From Rhodopirellula sp. SM50 (GTDB lineage Bacteria; Planctomycetota; Planctomycetia; Pirellulales; Pirellulaceae): DNA of 64,000 nucleotides. Every line of letters begins with the position of its first letter. The first letter of the stretch is position 1. Made by a program: the position numbers and the translations under genes. The DNA is taken from the NCBI RefSeq assembly GCF_002289565.1, contig NZ_NTFY01000072.1, positions 33,222-97,221 of the forward strand, written 5' to 3'. Positions 1 through 10,090 of this stretch are shown here, piece after piece. A model generated the notes under the pieces. The model had not been told where the DNA came from and did not search any database. It was given only the letters and a program-made list of their open reading frames with translations.

Positions 1-1049
1 CGCCGAATCACTGCCGCTACGCCGATCCGCTGGTCATGGGTTGGCCGGCACGACAACTGGGCATCCACGTGCACGCGATGGCGTCCTGGCACCTGTTCAA
101 CGAAGGCCGTTTCGACCGTTTCGCACTGCGACGCATGGGTGCGTTCAGCATTTTTCGCGAAGGCAACGATCGGCAATCACTCGAAACCGCGATCGACATC
201 CTGGTCGAAGGCCGACGGCCGTTGATCATCTTCCCCGAAGGCACCACCAACCGCACCAATGACCAGTTAAAACCGTTGCTCGACGGCGTCGCCTTCATCG
301 CCCGGACCGCCGCCAAACGCCGGGCCAAGCGTCACGCCGACCCGGCCCAAGCCGCCGCCTCGGGCAGCGGACAAGTCGTGGTCCATCCGGTCGCCATCAA
401 GTACCTGTGCCTGGAAAAAATCGACCGCTGGGCGACGCAGCAATTGGACCAATTCGAACAGCGTCTCGGTTGGAAACTGATGCCCCGCCGCAGCATCCGA
501 GAACGCACCGTTCAACTCGCCGAAGGCCTGTTGGCGCTCAAAGAAGTCCAGTACTTCGGCCATTCCAACGGCGGCGATTTATCCACACGACGAGACAACT
601 TGATCGAACACGTCCTCTCGTCCACCGAAGACCAGATGAATCTGGATCAACCCTCCAACGACACCCGCGAACGAGTCCGGCTGATTCGCTCCACCGCGTC
701 CTCGCGTTATTTCGACAACGGTGCCGATCCCTCCACCGCGACCGAATTGAAACGCTGTGTCCTCGCGGCCGATTTTGCCCAAGACCTCTCGTCCTATCCC
801 GACAGCTACCTGATGCCCGATCAGGTGACCGACACCCGCATCGTCGAAACCATCCAGCGGATGCAAGAAACCGTCAACGGAAACGCCGACCATTCGATTC
901 CCTTGAAGGCGGTCATCGAATTCGCACCGGCCATCAAAGTCGACACGCGACGGGCCCCCAAAGGCCAGCGTGACCCGCTGATGCAATCACTCCAAGACGA
1001 ACTCACCACGCGACTGGCGAAACTCGCCTGCGAAGCACGAAAGCTCTGA
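1..1049 (+). CDS. PlsC-like lysophospholipid acyltransferase, 5' end cut off
   Basis: Probably transfers an acyl group to a lysophospholipid at the membrane. The reading frame is open from base 3, and bases 6-26 encode NHCRYAD, the HX4D catalytic motif of the PlsC/LPLAT family. The first ATG in frame, at 36, lies downstream of that motif and cannot be the true start, so the gene begins outside the window. The second conserved block, FPEGTTNR, follows about 75 residues later at roughly base 231. After the acyltransferase core there are about 230 further residues without a motif I recognise, a longer tail than in simple PlsC. The substrate cannot be told from sequence. Confidence 0.85.
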   Translation, partial: PNHCRYADPLVMGWPARQLGIHVHAMASWHLFNEGRFDRFALRRMGAFSIFREGNDRQSLETAIDILVEGRRPLIIFPEGTTNRTNDQLKPLLDGVAFIARTAAKRRAKRHADPAQAAASGSGQVVVHPVAIKYLCLEKIDRWATQQLDQFEQRLGWKLMPRRSIRERTVQLAEGLLALKEVQYFGHSNGGDLSTRRDNLIEHVLSSTEDQMNLDQPSNDTRERVRLIRSTASSRYFDNGADPSTATELKRCVLAADFAQDLSSYPDSYLMPDQVTDTRIVETIQRMQETVNGNADHSIPLKAVIEFAPAIKVDTRRAPKGQRDPLMQSLQDELTTRLAKLACEARKL

Positions 1050-1072
1050 TCCGCGCAGGTTGGTGTCCCGGC

Positions 1073-1966
1073 TTAAGATTCGCGGCGTACCAATCGCACC
1101 GCTTCGCCACGCCACAGAATTTCCAGATCCTGCTTCGCCCAACGCTCGCGTCCGATCGACGGATCACCGACTTCGACCCCGCCATCCTCGGCCGGCCCGT
1201 ACAACACGACACTGTGTCGAAATCCTCGCGGCCAACCGTAGTCCTTGATGTAGCGTGATTCGACTTCGGGTGACGCAACGGTTCCGAACCGCGGAAACCC
1301 GACCAGGATCAAACAGGGAAAAAGGTCGTCGCGGTGTTCACGGCTGAGCAGATCCTCCAGCGTCACGTCCATCACTTCCGGCTCCAGATCCGTCTTGGCC
1401 GTCGCCAGACGTAGCCCGCGCCACAGCCCCAGCGAGGTCGTCCCGAGCGCGTCGGTCAAACACCATTGCACCAACTGGTGTTCTTCGGCATCGATCCCAT
1501 TGGCTTTCAACAGCGTTGCCGCCGCCGCAGGGCTGCACGTCACGCTGCCGGATTGTTGACACACATCGTGCCCCAGCCAAACCGTGTTCATGCTATGCCG
1601 CACCGGGCGAATCACCGGCTGGACGATCGGCTGCAACAGCATCGCGGTGGCGAACACGCCCAGCACCAACGACAACCCGCCGCGCCGCCACAACGGACGA
1701 TTCGGGATCGCCAGCGCCGCCGCCGACGCCACGCACAAAAAGATCGGCGCAAAATTGGTCCACACGATCGCGGCGGTCAACGGAACGAAACGCGCCCACG
1801 TCAACATGCCATTGAAAAAGTACACGTAGCCGGCGGCCGACAGCACCGAAACGCACAACACCACGCTGGACAGACGCGATTCGCGTTTCATCCGTAACGC
1901 AACCGACCATCCGATCACCAGACACAGACAGATCATGACCGAGGTCGCGATGACGAGATCCAGCAT
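1073..1966 (-). CDS. Membrane protein with C39-like cysteine peptidase domain
   Basis: About 297 aa. The N-terminal 125 residues hold four hydrophobic segments. The C-terminal half resembles papain-fold C39 peptidases: Cys in VTCSPAAAATLL, His in FRHSVVLYG and Asp in VGDPSIG fit a Cys-His-Asp triad. In the C39 family such domains cut double-glycine leaders, often beside an ABC exporter. An ABC exporter starts 178 bp away on the other strand, so a joint role is possible but not shown. I chose ATG 1966 because GGAGGG lies about 6 bases upstream; an open frame continues to 2047 without better support. Substrate unknown. Confidence 0.7.
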   Translation of the reverse strand: MLDLVIATSVMICLCLVIGWSVALRMKRESRLSSVVLCVSVLSAAGYVYFFNGMLTWARFVPLTAAIVWTNFAPIFLCVASAAALAIPNRPLWRRGGLSLVLGVFATAMLLQPIVQPVIRPVRHSMNTVWLGHDVCQQSGSVTCSPAAAATLLKANGIDAEEHQLVQWCLTDALGTTSLGLWRGLRLATAKTDLEPEVMDVTLEDLLSREHRDDLFPCLILVGFPRFGTVASPEVESRYIKDYGWPRGFRHSVVLYGPAEDGGVEVGDPSIGRERWAKQDLEILWRGEAVRLVRRES

Positions 1967-2143
1967 GGACACCCTCCGATAGAAAAGACATGCGGAGACC
2001 AACGAGGAGACGGTCCAGTGTAACATCCCGGGGATCCCCGAGGCCACAAAATTTCACCGCACCGACTCTCCGAGGCTGGCGGCGTGGATCGCAAAGAAAG
2101 ACATCACCTTGTCATCGGCCGGCTTCGGCGCTACCAATAGTGC

Positions 2144-4090
2144 ATGCCTACACTGCCTAGCCGCCACCGATTTGACGACTATCGCCAGACGGTTCGCCAG
2201 CGAAATGCCGAAAAAGTCCGCCCCACAGGCCATCATGGTGCCGCCCGCAGCGCGATCAAATTGGGAACGCGCGAGCGTGGTTTCTGGGAACTGATCCGCG
2301 AATTCTGGAAACTGATCGGGCCGCACCGTCGGCAAATCGTCGTCGCCCTGTTCTTCCTCAGCATCGCGATCGGATTGCGTCTGGTCCCGCCGGTCGGAAC
2401 CAAACTGGCGATCGATTGCGTCCTGACCGACCCGCCCAAACCGCTACCGACCTGGCTCGCCGAGTTCGATTGGCCGACCGACAAGATGCAACGTCTGTTG
2501 TGGATCGCCGCCGCCGTGGTCGTGATGACGATTCTGGCGACGATCGTCCATCTGTTCAGCCGTTGGACCGCCACCAAAGCGGTCAATCAATCGCAGATCA
2601 CCATCCGTCGCAAAGTCTTCGACCATGCGATCCGGCTGCCCCTGGGACGCGTGTATGACTTGAAATCCGGCGGCGTCGCCAGCTTGATCCGCGAAGACGC
2701 CGGGGGCGTTGCCGATCTGATTTTTTCGATGCTGTACAACCCCTGGCGGGCGATCATCCAGTTCGTCGGCAGCCTGATCATCCTGATCTTCGTCGACTGG
2801 AAACTGATGGTCGGCGGCTTGCTGTTGCTGCCGATCGTCTGGGTCACGCACCGAACCTGGATCAATCGCATCCGGCCGCTGTACCGCGACATCCGCAAAC
2901 AACGGCAAAAGATCGACGCCAATGCGACCGAAACGTTTGGCGGGATCCGTGTCGTGCGGACCTTTTCGCGGTCGCGTCGCGAATCGGCAAAATTTGTTCG
3001 CGAAGGCGGCTTCCTGGTCCGTCAACAACTCTTCACCTGGTGGTGGACCCGAATCATCGAAACGATCTGGGAAGTCATCATCCCGCTCGCTTCGACCGGG
3101 CTGTTGCTCTATGGCGGCTATCAAATCATCCATGGCGGGCTGACGCTCGGTGACCTGATGATGTTTCTCGTCTACCTGACCATGTTGCTTGACCCGCTGG
3201 CCACCATCGCCGGCAGCGCCGTCGGGTTTCAAAACAATCTCGCCGGTCTGGATCGCATCTTGGACGTGATGGAAGTCGACAGCGAACTGCCGACCAACCC
3301 CGACGCCGTGCATGTCAACAAAGCCTCGACCGCCGGCAGCATCACGATCAATGACCTGTCCTTTCGCTATCCCGGCACCGACACCCACGTGCTGCAAAAC
3401 ATCTCGCTGGAAATCGCAGCCGGCGAAACCGTCGCTCTGGTCGGTCGCAGCGGTGCGGGAAAGACGACGCTGACCAATTTGATCGCCCGGTTCTACGATC
3501 CCAACGAAGGCAGCATCCGACTCGATGGCAGAGACCTACGCGAGATCAACCTGGACTCCTACCGCAGCTTGCTGGGGATCGTCGAACAAGAGGTGTTCTT
3601 GTTTGACGGGACGATCGCCGACAACATCGCCTATGCCCGACGCGATTGCGCGGACGCCGAAATCATCGCCGCGGCGCAGGCGGCTGCGGCGCACGAGTTC
3701 ATCGAAAAACTTCCCAAAGGCTACGACAGCGTGATCGGCGAACGCGGCGTCAAACTCTCCGGCGGACAACGCCAACGCCTGGCGATCGCCCGCGCCATTC
3801 TGGCTGACCCCAAGATCCTGATCCTCGATGAAGCGACCAGCAACCTGGACAGCGAAAGCGAACAAATGATCCAACGTTCACTCGAAGAACTGCTCCAAAA
3901 CCGGACCTCGCTGGTGATCGCCCATCGTTTGAGCACGATCCGCAACGCCGACAAGATCGTCGTCCTGGAAGACGGCCGCATCGCGGAAGTCGGTACGCAC
4001 GAGCAACTCGTCGCCGGTGGAGGTCGCTACCGTGACATGGTGCAACTGCAAACCACCGAACCCGACCGAACACCACACCGTCCGCTGTAG
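2144..4090 (+). CDS. ABC transporter, fused permease and ATPase (MsbA/LmrA type)
   Basis: 648-aa half-transporter that should work as a homodimeric exporter in the inner membrane. Residues about 60-370 form the six-helix membrane domain. The ATPase domain follows, with Walker A GRSGAGKTT near residue 433, signature LSGGQRQR near 536, Walker B ILILDEATSNLD near 558 and the H-loop in IAHRLSTI. All catalytic positions look intact. Candidate cargoes are lipid, drug or peptide; sequence does not decide. The first 50 residues are basic and poorly conserved, so the start may lie further in; no clear Shine-Dalgarno precedes 2144. It is divergent from the C39-like gene. Confidence 0.93.
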   Translation: MPTLPSRHRFDDYRQTVRQRNAEKVRPTGHHGAARSAIKLGTRERGFWELIREFWKLIGPHRRQIVVALFFLSIAIGLRLVPPVGTKLAIDCVLTDPPKPLPTWLAEFDWPTDKMQRLLWIAAAVVVMTILATIVHLFSRWTATKAVNQSQITIRRKVFDHAIRLPLGRVYDLKSGGVASLIREDAGGVADLIFSMLYNPWRAIIQFVGSLIILIFVDWKLMVGGLLLLPIVWVTHRTWINRIRPLYRDIRKQRQKIDANATETFGGIRVVRTFSRSRRESAKFVREGGFLVRQQLFTWWWTRIIETIWEVIIPLASTGLLLYGGYQIIHGGLTLGDLMMFLVYLTMLLDPLATIAGSAVGFQNNLAGLDRILDVMEVDSELPTNPDAVHVNKASTAGSITINDLSFRYPGTDTHVLQNISLEIAAGETVALVGRSGAGKTTLTNLIARFYDPNEGSIRLDGRDLREINLDSYRSLLGIVEQEVFLFDGTIADNIAYARRDCADAEIIAAAQAAAAHEFIEKLPKGYDSVIGERGVKLSGGQRQRLAIARAILADPKILILDEATSNLDSESEQMIQRSLEELLQNRTSLVIAHRLSTIRNADKIVVLEDGRIAEVGTHEQLVAGGGRYRDMVQLQTTEPDRTPHRPL

Positions 4091-4207
4091 CAGTGTCCAC
4101 CGACGATCGGTGTTCAAGACGATCACATCAAAACAATCCGCACAAATTAAACCATCACTTCGACGACACCGCATCGCCCAGTTTGACAGTGTGAAAAACA
4201 TTCGGCG

Positions 4208-4234
4208 TTGAACGTCCAAGTTCGTCTCTACAAT
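4208..4234 (+). promoter_or_regulatory. Possible sigma-70-type promoter before the desaturase gene
   Basis: TTGAAC (4208-4213) and TACAAT (4229-4234) are separated by 15 bases, shorter than the usual 17. It lies about 90 bases before the desaturase start, in the only sizeable gap here. Match by eye only. Confidence 0.3.
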
Positions 4235-4321
4235 CGTGCGACGATCGCCTAGGCTACCGACTTCACCTGGACGCGGGCCTGTTCCGAATGCTGCGACCAG
4301 ACCGACCAGCTGGAGATGTTG

Positions 4322-5386
4322 ATGGATGCTTGTTCAGAGCGCTGGGTGCATGATTCCAAAGTGGCATTGCGCGACGCCGATGTCGATTACTTTCGCGTTT
4401 CATCATGGATCTACTGGCGAGACTTCTTGGTCAGCATCGCGTTGGCGTACACCGCGGCGGCTGTTTATCTGACCGCGGAAGCCTGGTCGGCGTACCAAAT
4501 CATCGCATTTCCGATCGCTGTCTTTTGGCTTTACCGCGCCGGATCACTGGTTCATGAGGTCGCCCATTTGGGCGAGCATGAGATGCGGGCGTACAAGGTC
4601 GCTTGGAATCTGATCGCCGGCGTGATGATGTTGGCCCCCTCGCCGTTCTTTTCGGCACACCATCGCGATCATCATACGCATCGCCTGTACGGCACGAAGC
4701 AAGACCCCGAATACATCGTCAATTGCTTCCGACGCGGCAACTGGACCAGCATGTTTGGTTACGCGCTGTTGGTGTTGGTGTTTCCCATCATCGTGACCGT
4801 GCGGTTCATCATCACTCCGCTGACGTTTTTGCACCCCAAGCTGCGGACGTTTGTGTTGACCCGTTGTTCATCGCTGATGATGAATCCTTACTACGTGCGA
4901 CGAGTTTCCAAGGCCGATCGTCGTCGCATCACGGCGGTCGAGCTACTGACTTGCATCCGTGCCACATTGATTCCAGCGCTCGTCTTGCTGGGCATCAATC
5001 AATGGTCGCGAATTCCGATGCTCTACTCGCTCGGCATCAGCGTCCTGTTGCTCAATCAATTACGATTGCTGGCCGATCATCATTTCGAAAGCGACGGGAC
5101 AAAGATGACACCGTCGGATCACATGCACGATTCTTGCAATTTCACCGGCCGCGATTTCTTTACCTGGCTGCTGTATCCGTTTTCGATTCGCTTTCACGCA
5201 CTGCATCACCTGTTTCCGTCGCTGCCGTATCACAATTTGCGAGCGGCGGATGAGTATCTGATGCAAATTTTGCCAGCCGACTCGCCCTACCGCGACTTGC
5301 AACAATCCAGCTGGTTCGCGGTCGCTAGAAAGACCCTCACTACCTTTGATAGATCGGCAGGTAGCCGTAATCCAACTGCAACATGA
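4322..5386 (+). CDS. Membrane fatty-acid desaturase family protein
   Basis: 354 aa. Likely a di-iron desaturase or hydroxylase acting on acyl chains in the membrane. Three histidine boxes are visible: HEVAH at about residue 78, HHRDHH at about 113 and HALHH at about 292, with hydrophobic segments around them, as in the FA_desaturase family. ATG 4322 is preferred over ATG 4316 because GGAG at 4312-4315 is six bases before 4322 and touches 4316. The last 47 bases overlap the end of the convergent gene at 5340-6401. Product and regiospecificity cannot be read from the sequence. Confidence 0.85.
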   Translation: MDACSERWVHDSKVALRDADVDYFRVSSWIYWRDFLVSIALAYTAAAVYLTAEAWSAYQIIAFPIAVFWLYRAGSLVHEVAHLGEHEMRAYKVAWNLIAGVMMLAPSPFFSAHHRDHHTHRLYGTKQDPEYIVNCFRRGNWTSMFGYALLVLVFPIIVTVRFIITPLTFLHPKLRTFVLTRCSSLMMNPYYVRRVSKADRRRITAVELLTCIRATLIPALVLLGINQWSRIPMLYSLGISVLLLNQLRLLADHHFESDGTKMTPSDHMHDSCNFTGRDFFTWLLYPFSIRFHALHHLFPSLPYHNLRAADEYLMQILPADSPYRDLQQSSWFAVARKTLTTFDRSAGSRNPTAT

Positions 5387-6401
5387 TCAGATTGCAAGCG
5401 GTCACATAGACCGGATGGATTTGGCCTTCCCAATTTCCGTCGGGACGTTGCTGGCTGGTGATGCGTTCGTACAACTTGGTGCGAAACGGTTGCCACAATT
5501 CATCGCCCTGACGGTAGACCACTTGGCTGTAATACAGATACGTGTAATGCCAGTGGCCGAACGCACGGGCCCCGTCGCTGATGCCGTGCAGTTCCTTCTT
5601 GGTGTACTCGAGCATTTCGGGAACATGCTCGCTGTCGTAATCGCCGGCGTTGTAGAGTGCCGCCAGGGCGGCGGCGGTGATCGCCGGTCGACTATTGCCG
5701 CGCTGACGGCTGCTGTAACTGATCCCGCCGTCCTTGTTCTTGCAGCCGTAAATGTATTCCTTGGCACGCTCGATCACGTCACCGCTGACGGGGATGCCGG
5801 CATTGCGGCAACCGCGTAGCCCTTGGACTTGTGTGATCGTCGTCGACCCTTCATCAAAGTCGTTGCCCTCGGCCGCCGACACATAGCCCCAACCGCCGGC
5901 CGCCGTTTGGGCATTGCCGCTGAACTCGACCGCCCGCGTCAGCACGTCCACGATCTCGCGGCGACGATCCAACAACCCCTCTTCGCCGAGCACCTGGGAC
6001 AAGAACAACATCGCGAACCCATGCCCATAGGTGTAGCGTTGGTCGGTGGTGGGGTCGCCGATCAGGCCGTTGTCGCGGCTCTTGCTGATCAAATAATCCG
6101 ACGTCCTGGCGATCTCCTTGGCATACGGTCCCTGGGTGGTCGTCGATCCGCTGCCGATCATCGCCGTTCCGGCCAGCGCGGCCATGGCGGTCGGATAGAC
6201 CTGAGTGTTCCAATGCCCACGCGAGGATTGCGTCCGCGCCAGCCACGCCAACGCCTTTTGCGTCGCCGTTTCCCACGACGGGTTCCGAGCCGCCGCATCA
6301 CACGCCCGCTGCCCGAGCAGCGACCCGGCGAGCGAACCGCCGGCGGCGAGAAGGGCGGTCTTGCGAAACCAGTCGCGGCGGTTGGATGAAATCGGCATCA
6401 T
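5340..6401 (-). CDS. Tat-exported squalene-cyclase/prenyltransferase-repeat protein
   Basis: 353 aa. The N-terminus has a twin-arginine signal, RRDWFRKTALLAAGG, so the protein is probably exported folded. The rest consists of alpha/alpha-barrel repeats with QW-like pieces (SRGHWNTQ, GGWGYVS, DGNWEGQ). It ends in VYVTACNLIMLQLDYGYLPIY, which closely resembles the end of the 916-aa protein at 50615-53365, so the two are paralogues. I do not see a convincing DXDD catalytic motif in its normal context; DFDE at about residue 180 is the nearest. A binding or structural role is therefore as likely as catalysis. The 3' end overlaps the desaturase gene by 47 bp. Confidence 0.8.
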   Translation of the reverse strand: MMPISSNRRDWFRKTALLAAGGSLAGSLLGQRACDAAARNPSWETATQKALAWLARTQSSRGHWNTQVYPTAMAALAGTAMIGSGSTTTQGPYAKEIARTSDYLISKSRDNGLIGDPTTDQRYTYGHGFAMLFLSQVLGEEGLLDRRREIVDVLTRAVEFSGNAQTAAGGWGYVSAAEGNDFDEGSTTITQVQGLRGCRNAGIPVSGDVIERAKEYIYGCKNKDGGISYSSRQRGNSRPAITAAALAALYNAGDYDSEHVPEMLEYTKKELHGISDGARAFGHWHYTYLYYSQVVYRQGDELWQPFRTKLYERITSQQRPDGNWEGQIHPVYVTACNLIMLQLDYGYLPIYQR

Positions 6402-6481
6402 GAATCCGAAAGGGAAGGGTGGTGGCCCGATTGTCGCTCAGCCCGGCTAACGCTGCAGCGGCTCAAGCGAGAGGGTTCAGT

Positions 6482-7381
6482 CTACGATTGTACCGCGTCC
6501 GCCACCGATCGCGAAACTTCGATTTCGCCGACCGAGCCGTGTCGCCCTGTTTTCCGTTGGCAAATCGGGCAAAAAAAAGTACTCCGTTGACCCTGGACGA
6601 TTCGGCGAATCACACCGACGGAGCAGCGTCCGCATCCCAAACCGGCCCGATCGTAGACCCGATGGTAGTTCTGATAGCTGCCTTCGTTATTCAGCGCATT
6701 GCGATACGTCCCGTCGGAGAGCGTGCTGCCCTCGTGCTCAATCGCCTCCCCCAACACCACCCCGATCCCGGCGTGGATGCGCTCCCACTGCGGCCCGCTC
6801 AGCTTGTCACAACGGGTGCGCGGATCGACCCCGGCGACGAACAGAATCTCGGCCGCGTACAGGTTTCCGATCCCCGCCACGGCCGCTTGGTCCAGCAGAG
6901 CGACCTTGATCACGCGGCGACTGTGACGCAGAGTTTCACGGAGCTGTACGGCACTGATCCGGGTGGCGTCCGGGCCGAGCCGATCGCGGACGTCACGCTG
7001 CAATTGGTCCGCGGTCAACAATCGCACGGTGCCCAGCCCCCGCCGATCCCAAAACAGCATCTCCTGAACGTCGTCACCGTCAAGGATCAGCCGCAACCGC
7101 AGATGCTCCGGCCCCGGCGGTTCGCTCAACAGCACCAATCCCGTCATCCGCGGTTCGATCACGATCGCTTGGGCGTCTTCCAATTCGATGATCACTCGTT
7201 TGCCCAGCCGATCGATGCCGGTGATCAGCCGGCCGCGGACACGTCGATCGAACCGGCCGATCGAAGGCTCAAACAAAATCGGCCTCCGCTTGCAGGGTGG
7301 ACGCTCGGCGGCGCGAATCCGGTGCCCCACCATCGGCAAGATCCCGCGACGCATCGTTTCAACTTCAGGCAATTCAGGCAT
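6482..7381 (-). CDS. mutM: Formamidopyrimidine-DNA glycosylase
   Basis: 299 aa, slightly longer than the usual 270. Removes oxidised purines such as 8-oxoguanine and nicks the abasic site. Start ATG 7381 gives MPELPEVET, whose Pro2 (nucleophile) and Glu3 are catalytic in this family; two Met codons just upstream are not used in my call. The helix-two-turn-helix region reads AGIGNLYAAEILF. The C-terminal zinc finger is present as CGRC with FFCPICQ, and the Arg/Lys-rich finger tip follows. The zinc finger and PELPEVET favour MutM over Nei, though distinguishing them needs an alignment. Confidence 0.93.
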   Translation of the reverse strand: MPELPEVETMRRGILPMVGHRIRAAERPPCKRRPILFEPSIGRFDRRVRGRLITGIDRLGKRVIIELEDAQAIVIEPRMTGLVLLSEPPGPEHLRLRLILDGDDVQEMLFWDRRGLGTVRLLTADQLQRDVRDRLGPDATRISAVQLRETLRHSRRVIKVALLDQAAVAGIGNLYAAEILFVAGVDPRTRCDKLSGPQWERIHAGIGVVLGEAIEHEGSTLSDGTYRNALNNEGSYQNYHRVYDRAGLGCGRCSVGVIRRIVQGQRSTFFCPICQRKTGRHGSVGEIEVSRSVADAVQS

Positions 7382-7394
7382 CATCACTCCCTAA

Positions 7395-7475
7395 GTGGCG
7401 TAAGCTTCCAGCTTGCGTTCGGTGGCGTAAGCTTCCAGCTTGCGTTCGGTGGCGTAAGCTTCCAGCTTGCGTTCG
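7395..7475. repeat. Three tandem copies of a 27-bp repeat containing AAGCTTCCAGCTT
   Basis: Three back-to-back 27-bp units at 7395, 7422 and 7449, each carrying the palindrome-like AAGCTTCCAGCTT core. A related GCAAGCAGGATGCTTACCCC piece follows at about 7490. The same core recurs at 49285-49372. It lies between mutM and the DUF429-like gene, which point the same way. Confidence 0.85.
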
Positions 7476-7512
7476 CCCCCTCCCAACGGCAAGCAGGATG
7501 CTTACCCCACAC

Positions 7513-8424
7513 CTAACAATACACAAACCCCTCGCGAACATAACGCGGGTGAGTCTGGATCGCCGCATGATCGGCTCTGGCGAACCCCAACCAGGCCCCC
7601 AGGCCGGCGAGCACCGCGTCGAGCGCGTCGCCGCCGGGATCGTTCATGATCACGCGTCGTCGATGCGCCGAAATGTCGACGTACTGCGAGACCGCTTTCA
7701 AAATTGTTCGCCGCGTCCGCCGGTGGATTGCCTCGGGCGGCTTCCCTCCGGACTGTTTGTAGCGTTGGTGCGGCAATTCCAATCGCTTCAACGTCGACGA
7801 AGGGCACGCTTCGACCAGGATCGAGGATGCCGTGCCGCGTTTGGCCTTGGCATATTGAAACGGCAACACGACGACACTTTGTCTCTCGGCCAGCTCCGCC
7901 AGCACCTCGCGCATGCCGTGAAACGTCTGGTAGATGATCCGGTAGTGGTAACAATCAAACGGCGTCTGGGTTTCCCGATCCGTGGTCCGGCGAACGTGTT
8001 TGGTCCCCAGCACTCGCTCGGTCGTCTCGACCAGCGACAATCCGAACTCCTTGGCCGAACCGACAAACTCACTGACATGCGACAATTGGTCCTGCCAGTC
8101 ACCGAGCGCCAATTCGATCGGCAATCCGAAGGGAAAATCACAGCCCCAAAACGTTTCCGATTGTGATGCAATGCGGTCGACCAGGTAGCGATTGACTCGG
8201 TCGCGGTCGTCACCGCCGGCCGGCCGGCCCAGGGGCTGGAGCGACACCAGTCGAAAACGGGGCGCGCGAGTTGCCGGACGCGACGAGGCGGGGGCGGCCA
8301 GACGCAGCGGCTCGGAGGCGGACAGTTCGGCGATCCAAGCCGTTTTGCCGGACTGGGCGGCACCGCTAAAATCCACGCCGATCACGCTCCGAATCGCCGC
8401 ATCGGCAATTCGGCGGAATCGCAT
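7513..8424 (-). CDS. DUF429-like (predicted nuclease fold) protein
   Basis: 303 aa. The start [16 protein letters not shown] resembles the IGVDFS opening of DUF429 proteins, which have an RNase H-like fold. Further conserved-looking pieces are [14 protein letters not shown] text near residue 100 and [14 protein letters not shown] near the C-terminus, where DUF429 members also have a conserved D-A-x-x-A patch. Function is unknown. The open frame runs far upstream to 9963, but that part is antisense to trpB; I chose ATG 8424, just before the conserved start. TTG codons a few residues upstream remain possible. Divergent from trpB. Confidence 0.7.
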   Translation of the reverse strand: MRFRRIADAAIRSVIGVDFSGAAQSGKTAWIAELSASEPLRLAAPASSRPATRAPRFRLVSLQPLGRPAGGDDRDRVNRYLVDRIASQSETFWGCDFPFGLPIELALGDWQDQLSHVSEFVGSAKEFGLSLVETTERVLGTKHVRRTTDRETQTPFDCYHYRIIYQTFHGMREVLAELAERQSVVVLPFQYAKAKRGTASSILVEACPSSTLKRLELPHQRYKQSGGKPPEAIHRRTRRTILKAVSQYVDISAHRRRVIMNDPGGDALDAVLAGLGAWLGFARADHAAIQTHPRYVREGFVYC

Positions 8425-8514
8425 CGGGCTGGGTTTCGTCGCGTTGACCAACTCGGACGGCCGGGTGAAGATGATGAAGTGACTACGGAAGCATACCTTT
8501 TTGGCAAAACTACG

Positions 8515-9738
8515 ATGAGCAGTGCTCCTTCCCAACAGCCCGCGACGGCGGCGGTCCCCGATGCGAAAGGCCGCTTCGGCGAATTCGGCGGCCGCTTCGT
8601 CCCCGAAACACTGACCCGCGCACTCGATCAATTGGCCGAAGAATACGAACTGGCCAAGAAAGATCCGGAGTTCCAGCGGGAACTGGACGGATTGTTGAAA
8701 ACGTTCGTCGGCCGCCCCAGCCCGTTCTACCACGCCCGACGCCTCTCCGAAGCCGCCGGCGGGGCCCAGATTTGGCTCAAACGCGAAGACCTCAATCACA
8801 CCGGGGCGCACAAGATCAACAACACCCTCGGCCAGGCGTTGCTGACGCTGCGAATGGGAAAAACACGCGTGATCGCGGAAACCGGCGCCGGCCAACACGG
8901 CGTCGCCAGCGCGACCGCCTGTGCACACTTCGGGCTGCCCTGCACGGTTTACATGGGCGCCGAAGACATTCGTCGGCAAAAACCCAACGTGTTCAGCATG
9001 CGGCTGATGGGCGCGACGATCAGCCCCGTTGAATCCGGCTCGCGAACCCTTCGCGATGCCGTCAACGAAGCGATGCGTGACTGGATGTCCTCGGTCGAAC
9101 ACACCCACTACATCATCGGCAGCGTGATCGGCCCCCACCCGTTCCCCATGATGGTCCGCGATTTCCAAGCCGTGATCGGACGCGAAACGCGCGACCAATC
9201 GCTGGACGTGTTCGGCAAGCTGCCCGACTGCGTGGTCGCCTGCGTCGGCGGCGGCAGCAACGCGGCCGGGATGTTTTACCCCTTCATCGAAGACGAGGGC
9301 GTGCGATTGGTCGGCGTCGAAGCCGGCGGACGGGGCAGCACCCCCGGCGATCATGCCGCCCCCATGACGTTCGGCTCCCCCGGCGTCCTGCACGGCAGTT
9401 ACAGCTACGTGATGCAAGACGAAGACGGCCAAACCTGTGACGTGCACAGTATGAGCGCCGGGTTGGACTACCCCGGCGTCGGCCCCGAGCACAGCTACTG
9501 GAAAGACACCGGCCGCGTTGACTACATCCAGTGCGGTGACGCCGACGCCATGGACGCCTTCGACAAACTCGCCCGCAGCGAAGGCATCATCGCCGCCCTG
9601 GAAACCAGTCACGCGTTGGCCAAAGCGATGAAGCTGGCCGCCGAAATGCCCCAATCCGAAAACCTGGTCGTCTGCCTGTCCGGCCGAGGCGACAAGGATG
9701 CCATGGAAATCGCGCGACTCCGCGGCGAAGACTACTAG
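8515..9738 (+). CDS. trpB: Tryptophan synthase beta chain
   Basis: 407 aa, the usual length. Condenses indole with L-serine to give tryptophan, using pyridoxal phosphate. The PLP lysine is in HTGAHKINN (about residue 99), the phosphate-binding loop is [10 protein letters not shown], and [14 protein letters not shown] marks the conserved N-terminus. The frame extends to GTG 8479, but ATG 8515 fits the family start better. No trpA or other trp gene is next to it, so it is a standalone trpB here. It is divergent from the DUF429-like gene. Confidence 0.96.
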   Translation: MSSAPSQQPATAAVPDAKGRFGEFGGRFVPETLTRALDQLAEEYELAKKDPEFQRELDGLLKTFVGRPSPFYHARRLSEAAGGAQIWLKREDLNHTGAHKINNTLGQALLTLRMGKTRVIAETGAGQHGVASATACAHFGLPCTVYMGAEDIRRQKPNVFSMRLMGATISPVESGSRTLRDAVNEAMRDWMSSVEHTHYIIGSVIGPHPFPMMVRDFQAVIGRETRDQSLDVFGKLPDCVVACVGGGSNAAGMFYPFIEDEGVRLVGVEAGGRGSTPGDHAAPMTFGSPGVLHGSYSYVMQDEDGQTCDVHSMSAGLDYPGVGPEHSYWKDTGRVDYIQCGDADAMDAFDKLARSEGIIAALETSHALAKAMKLAAEMPQSENLVVCLSGRGDKDAMEIARLRGEDY

Positions 9739-9832
9739 ACCGACATCGCAACCGCTGAAGATGTTATTCTTTCTAAACTCCGCTGGGACGCCCAACCGCA
9801 TCCTGGGAACCAAACTCGAAGACCGCATCGCG

Positions 9833-10090
9833 ATGGAAACCGAAGCGGGCCGCGAATCACTGCGAGTGTGGCGCAACATTTGGCGAAACATGACCGGCGA
9901 GCAACGGATCGCGAAAGCGTTCCAGCTGACCGAAGAAGTCAGACAGGTCATGTGGGCCGGCATTCGCAGCCGGAATCCCGAGGCGAGCGAAGAACAAATT
10001 CAGCACCGGTACGTCAATCAACTGCTGGCCGCTCACGGCACCTCCCTGGAACAAATCAAACATCAACAAAAGGAAGATCGAACTCGATGA
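9833..10090 (+). CDS. Small conserved protein coupled to UPF0173 hydrolase
   Basis: 85 aa from ATG 9833 (an in-frame ATG at 9761 would add 24 residues). Predicted helical. The pattern MTGEQRIAKAFQLTEEVR followed by AGIRSRNPEASEEQI resembles a widespread small-protein family of unknown function that I know only by this pattern. The stop overlaps the next start as ATGA at 10087-10090, so translation is probably coupled to the metallo-hydrolase. No membrane segment or signal. Confidence 0.65.
   Translation: METEAGRESLRVWRNIWRNMTGEQRIAKAFQLTEEVRQVMWAGIRSRNPEASEEQIQHRYVNQLLAAHGTSLEQIKHQQKEDRTR

Noticed and set aside
7395..7475. CRISPR-like spacing of 27-bp repeats
   Set aside because: The units are contiguous with no spacers and no cas genes are present; simple tandem repeat.
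8425..9963. Long minus-strand open frame continuing upstream of the DUF429-like gene
   Set aside because: It is antisense to trpB and its translation is a compositional shadow; the conserved protein starts near 8424.
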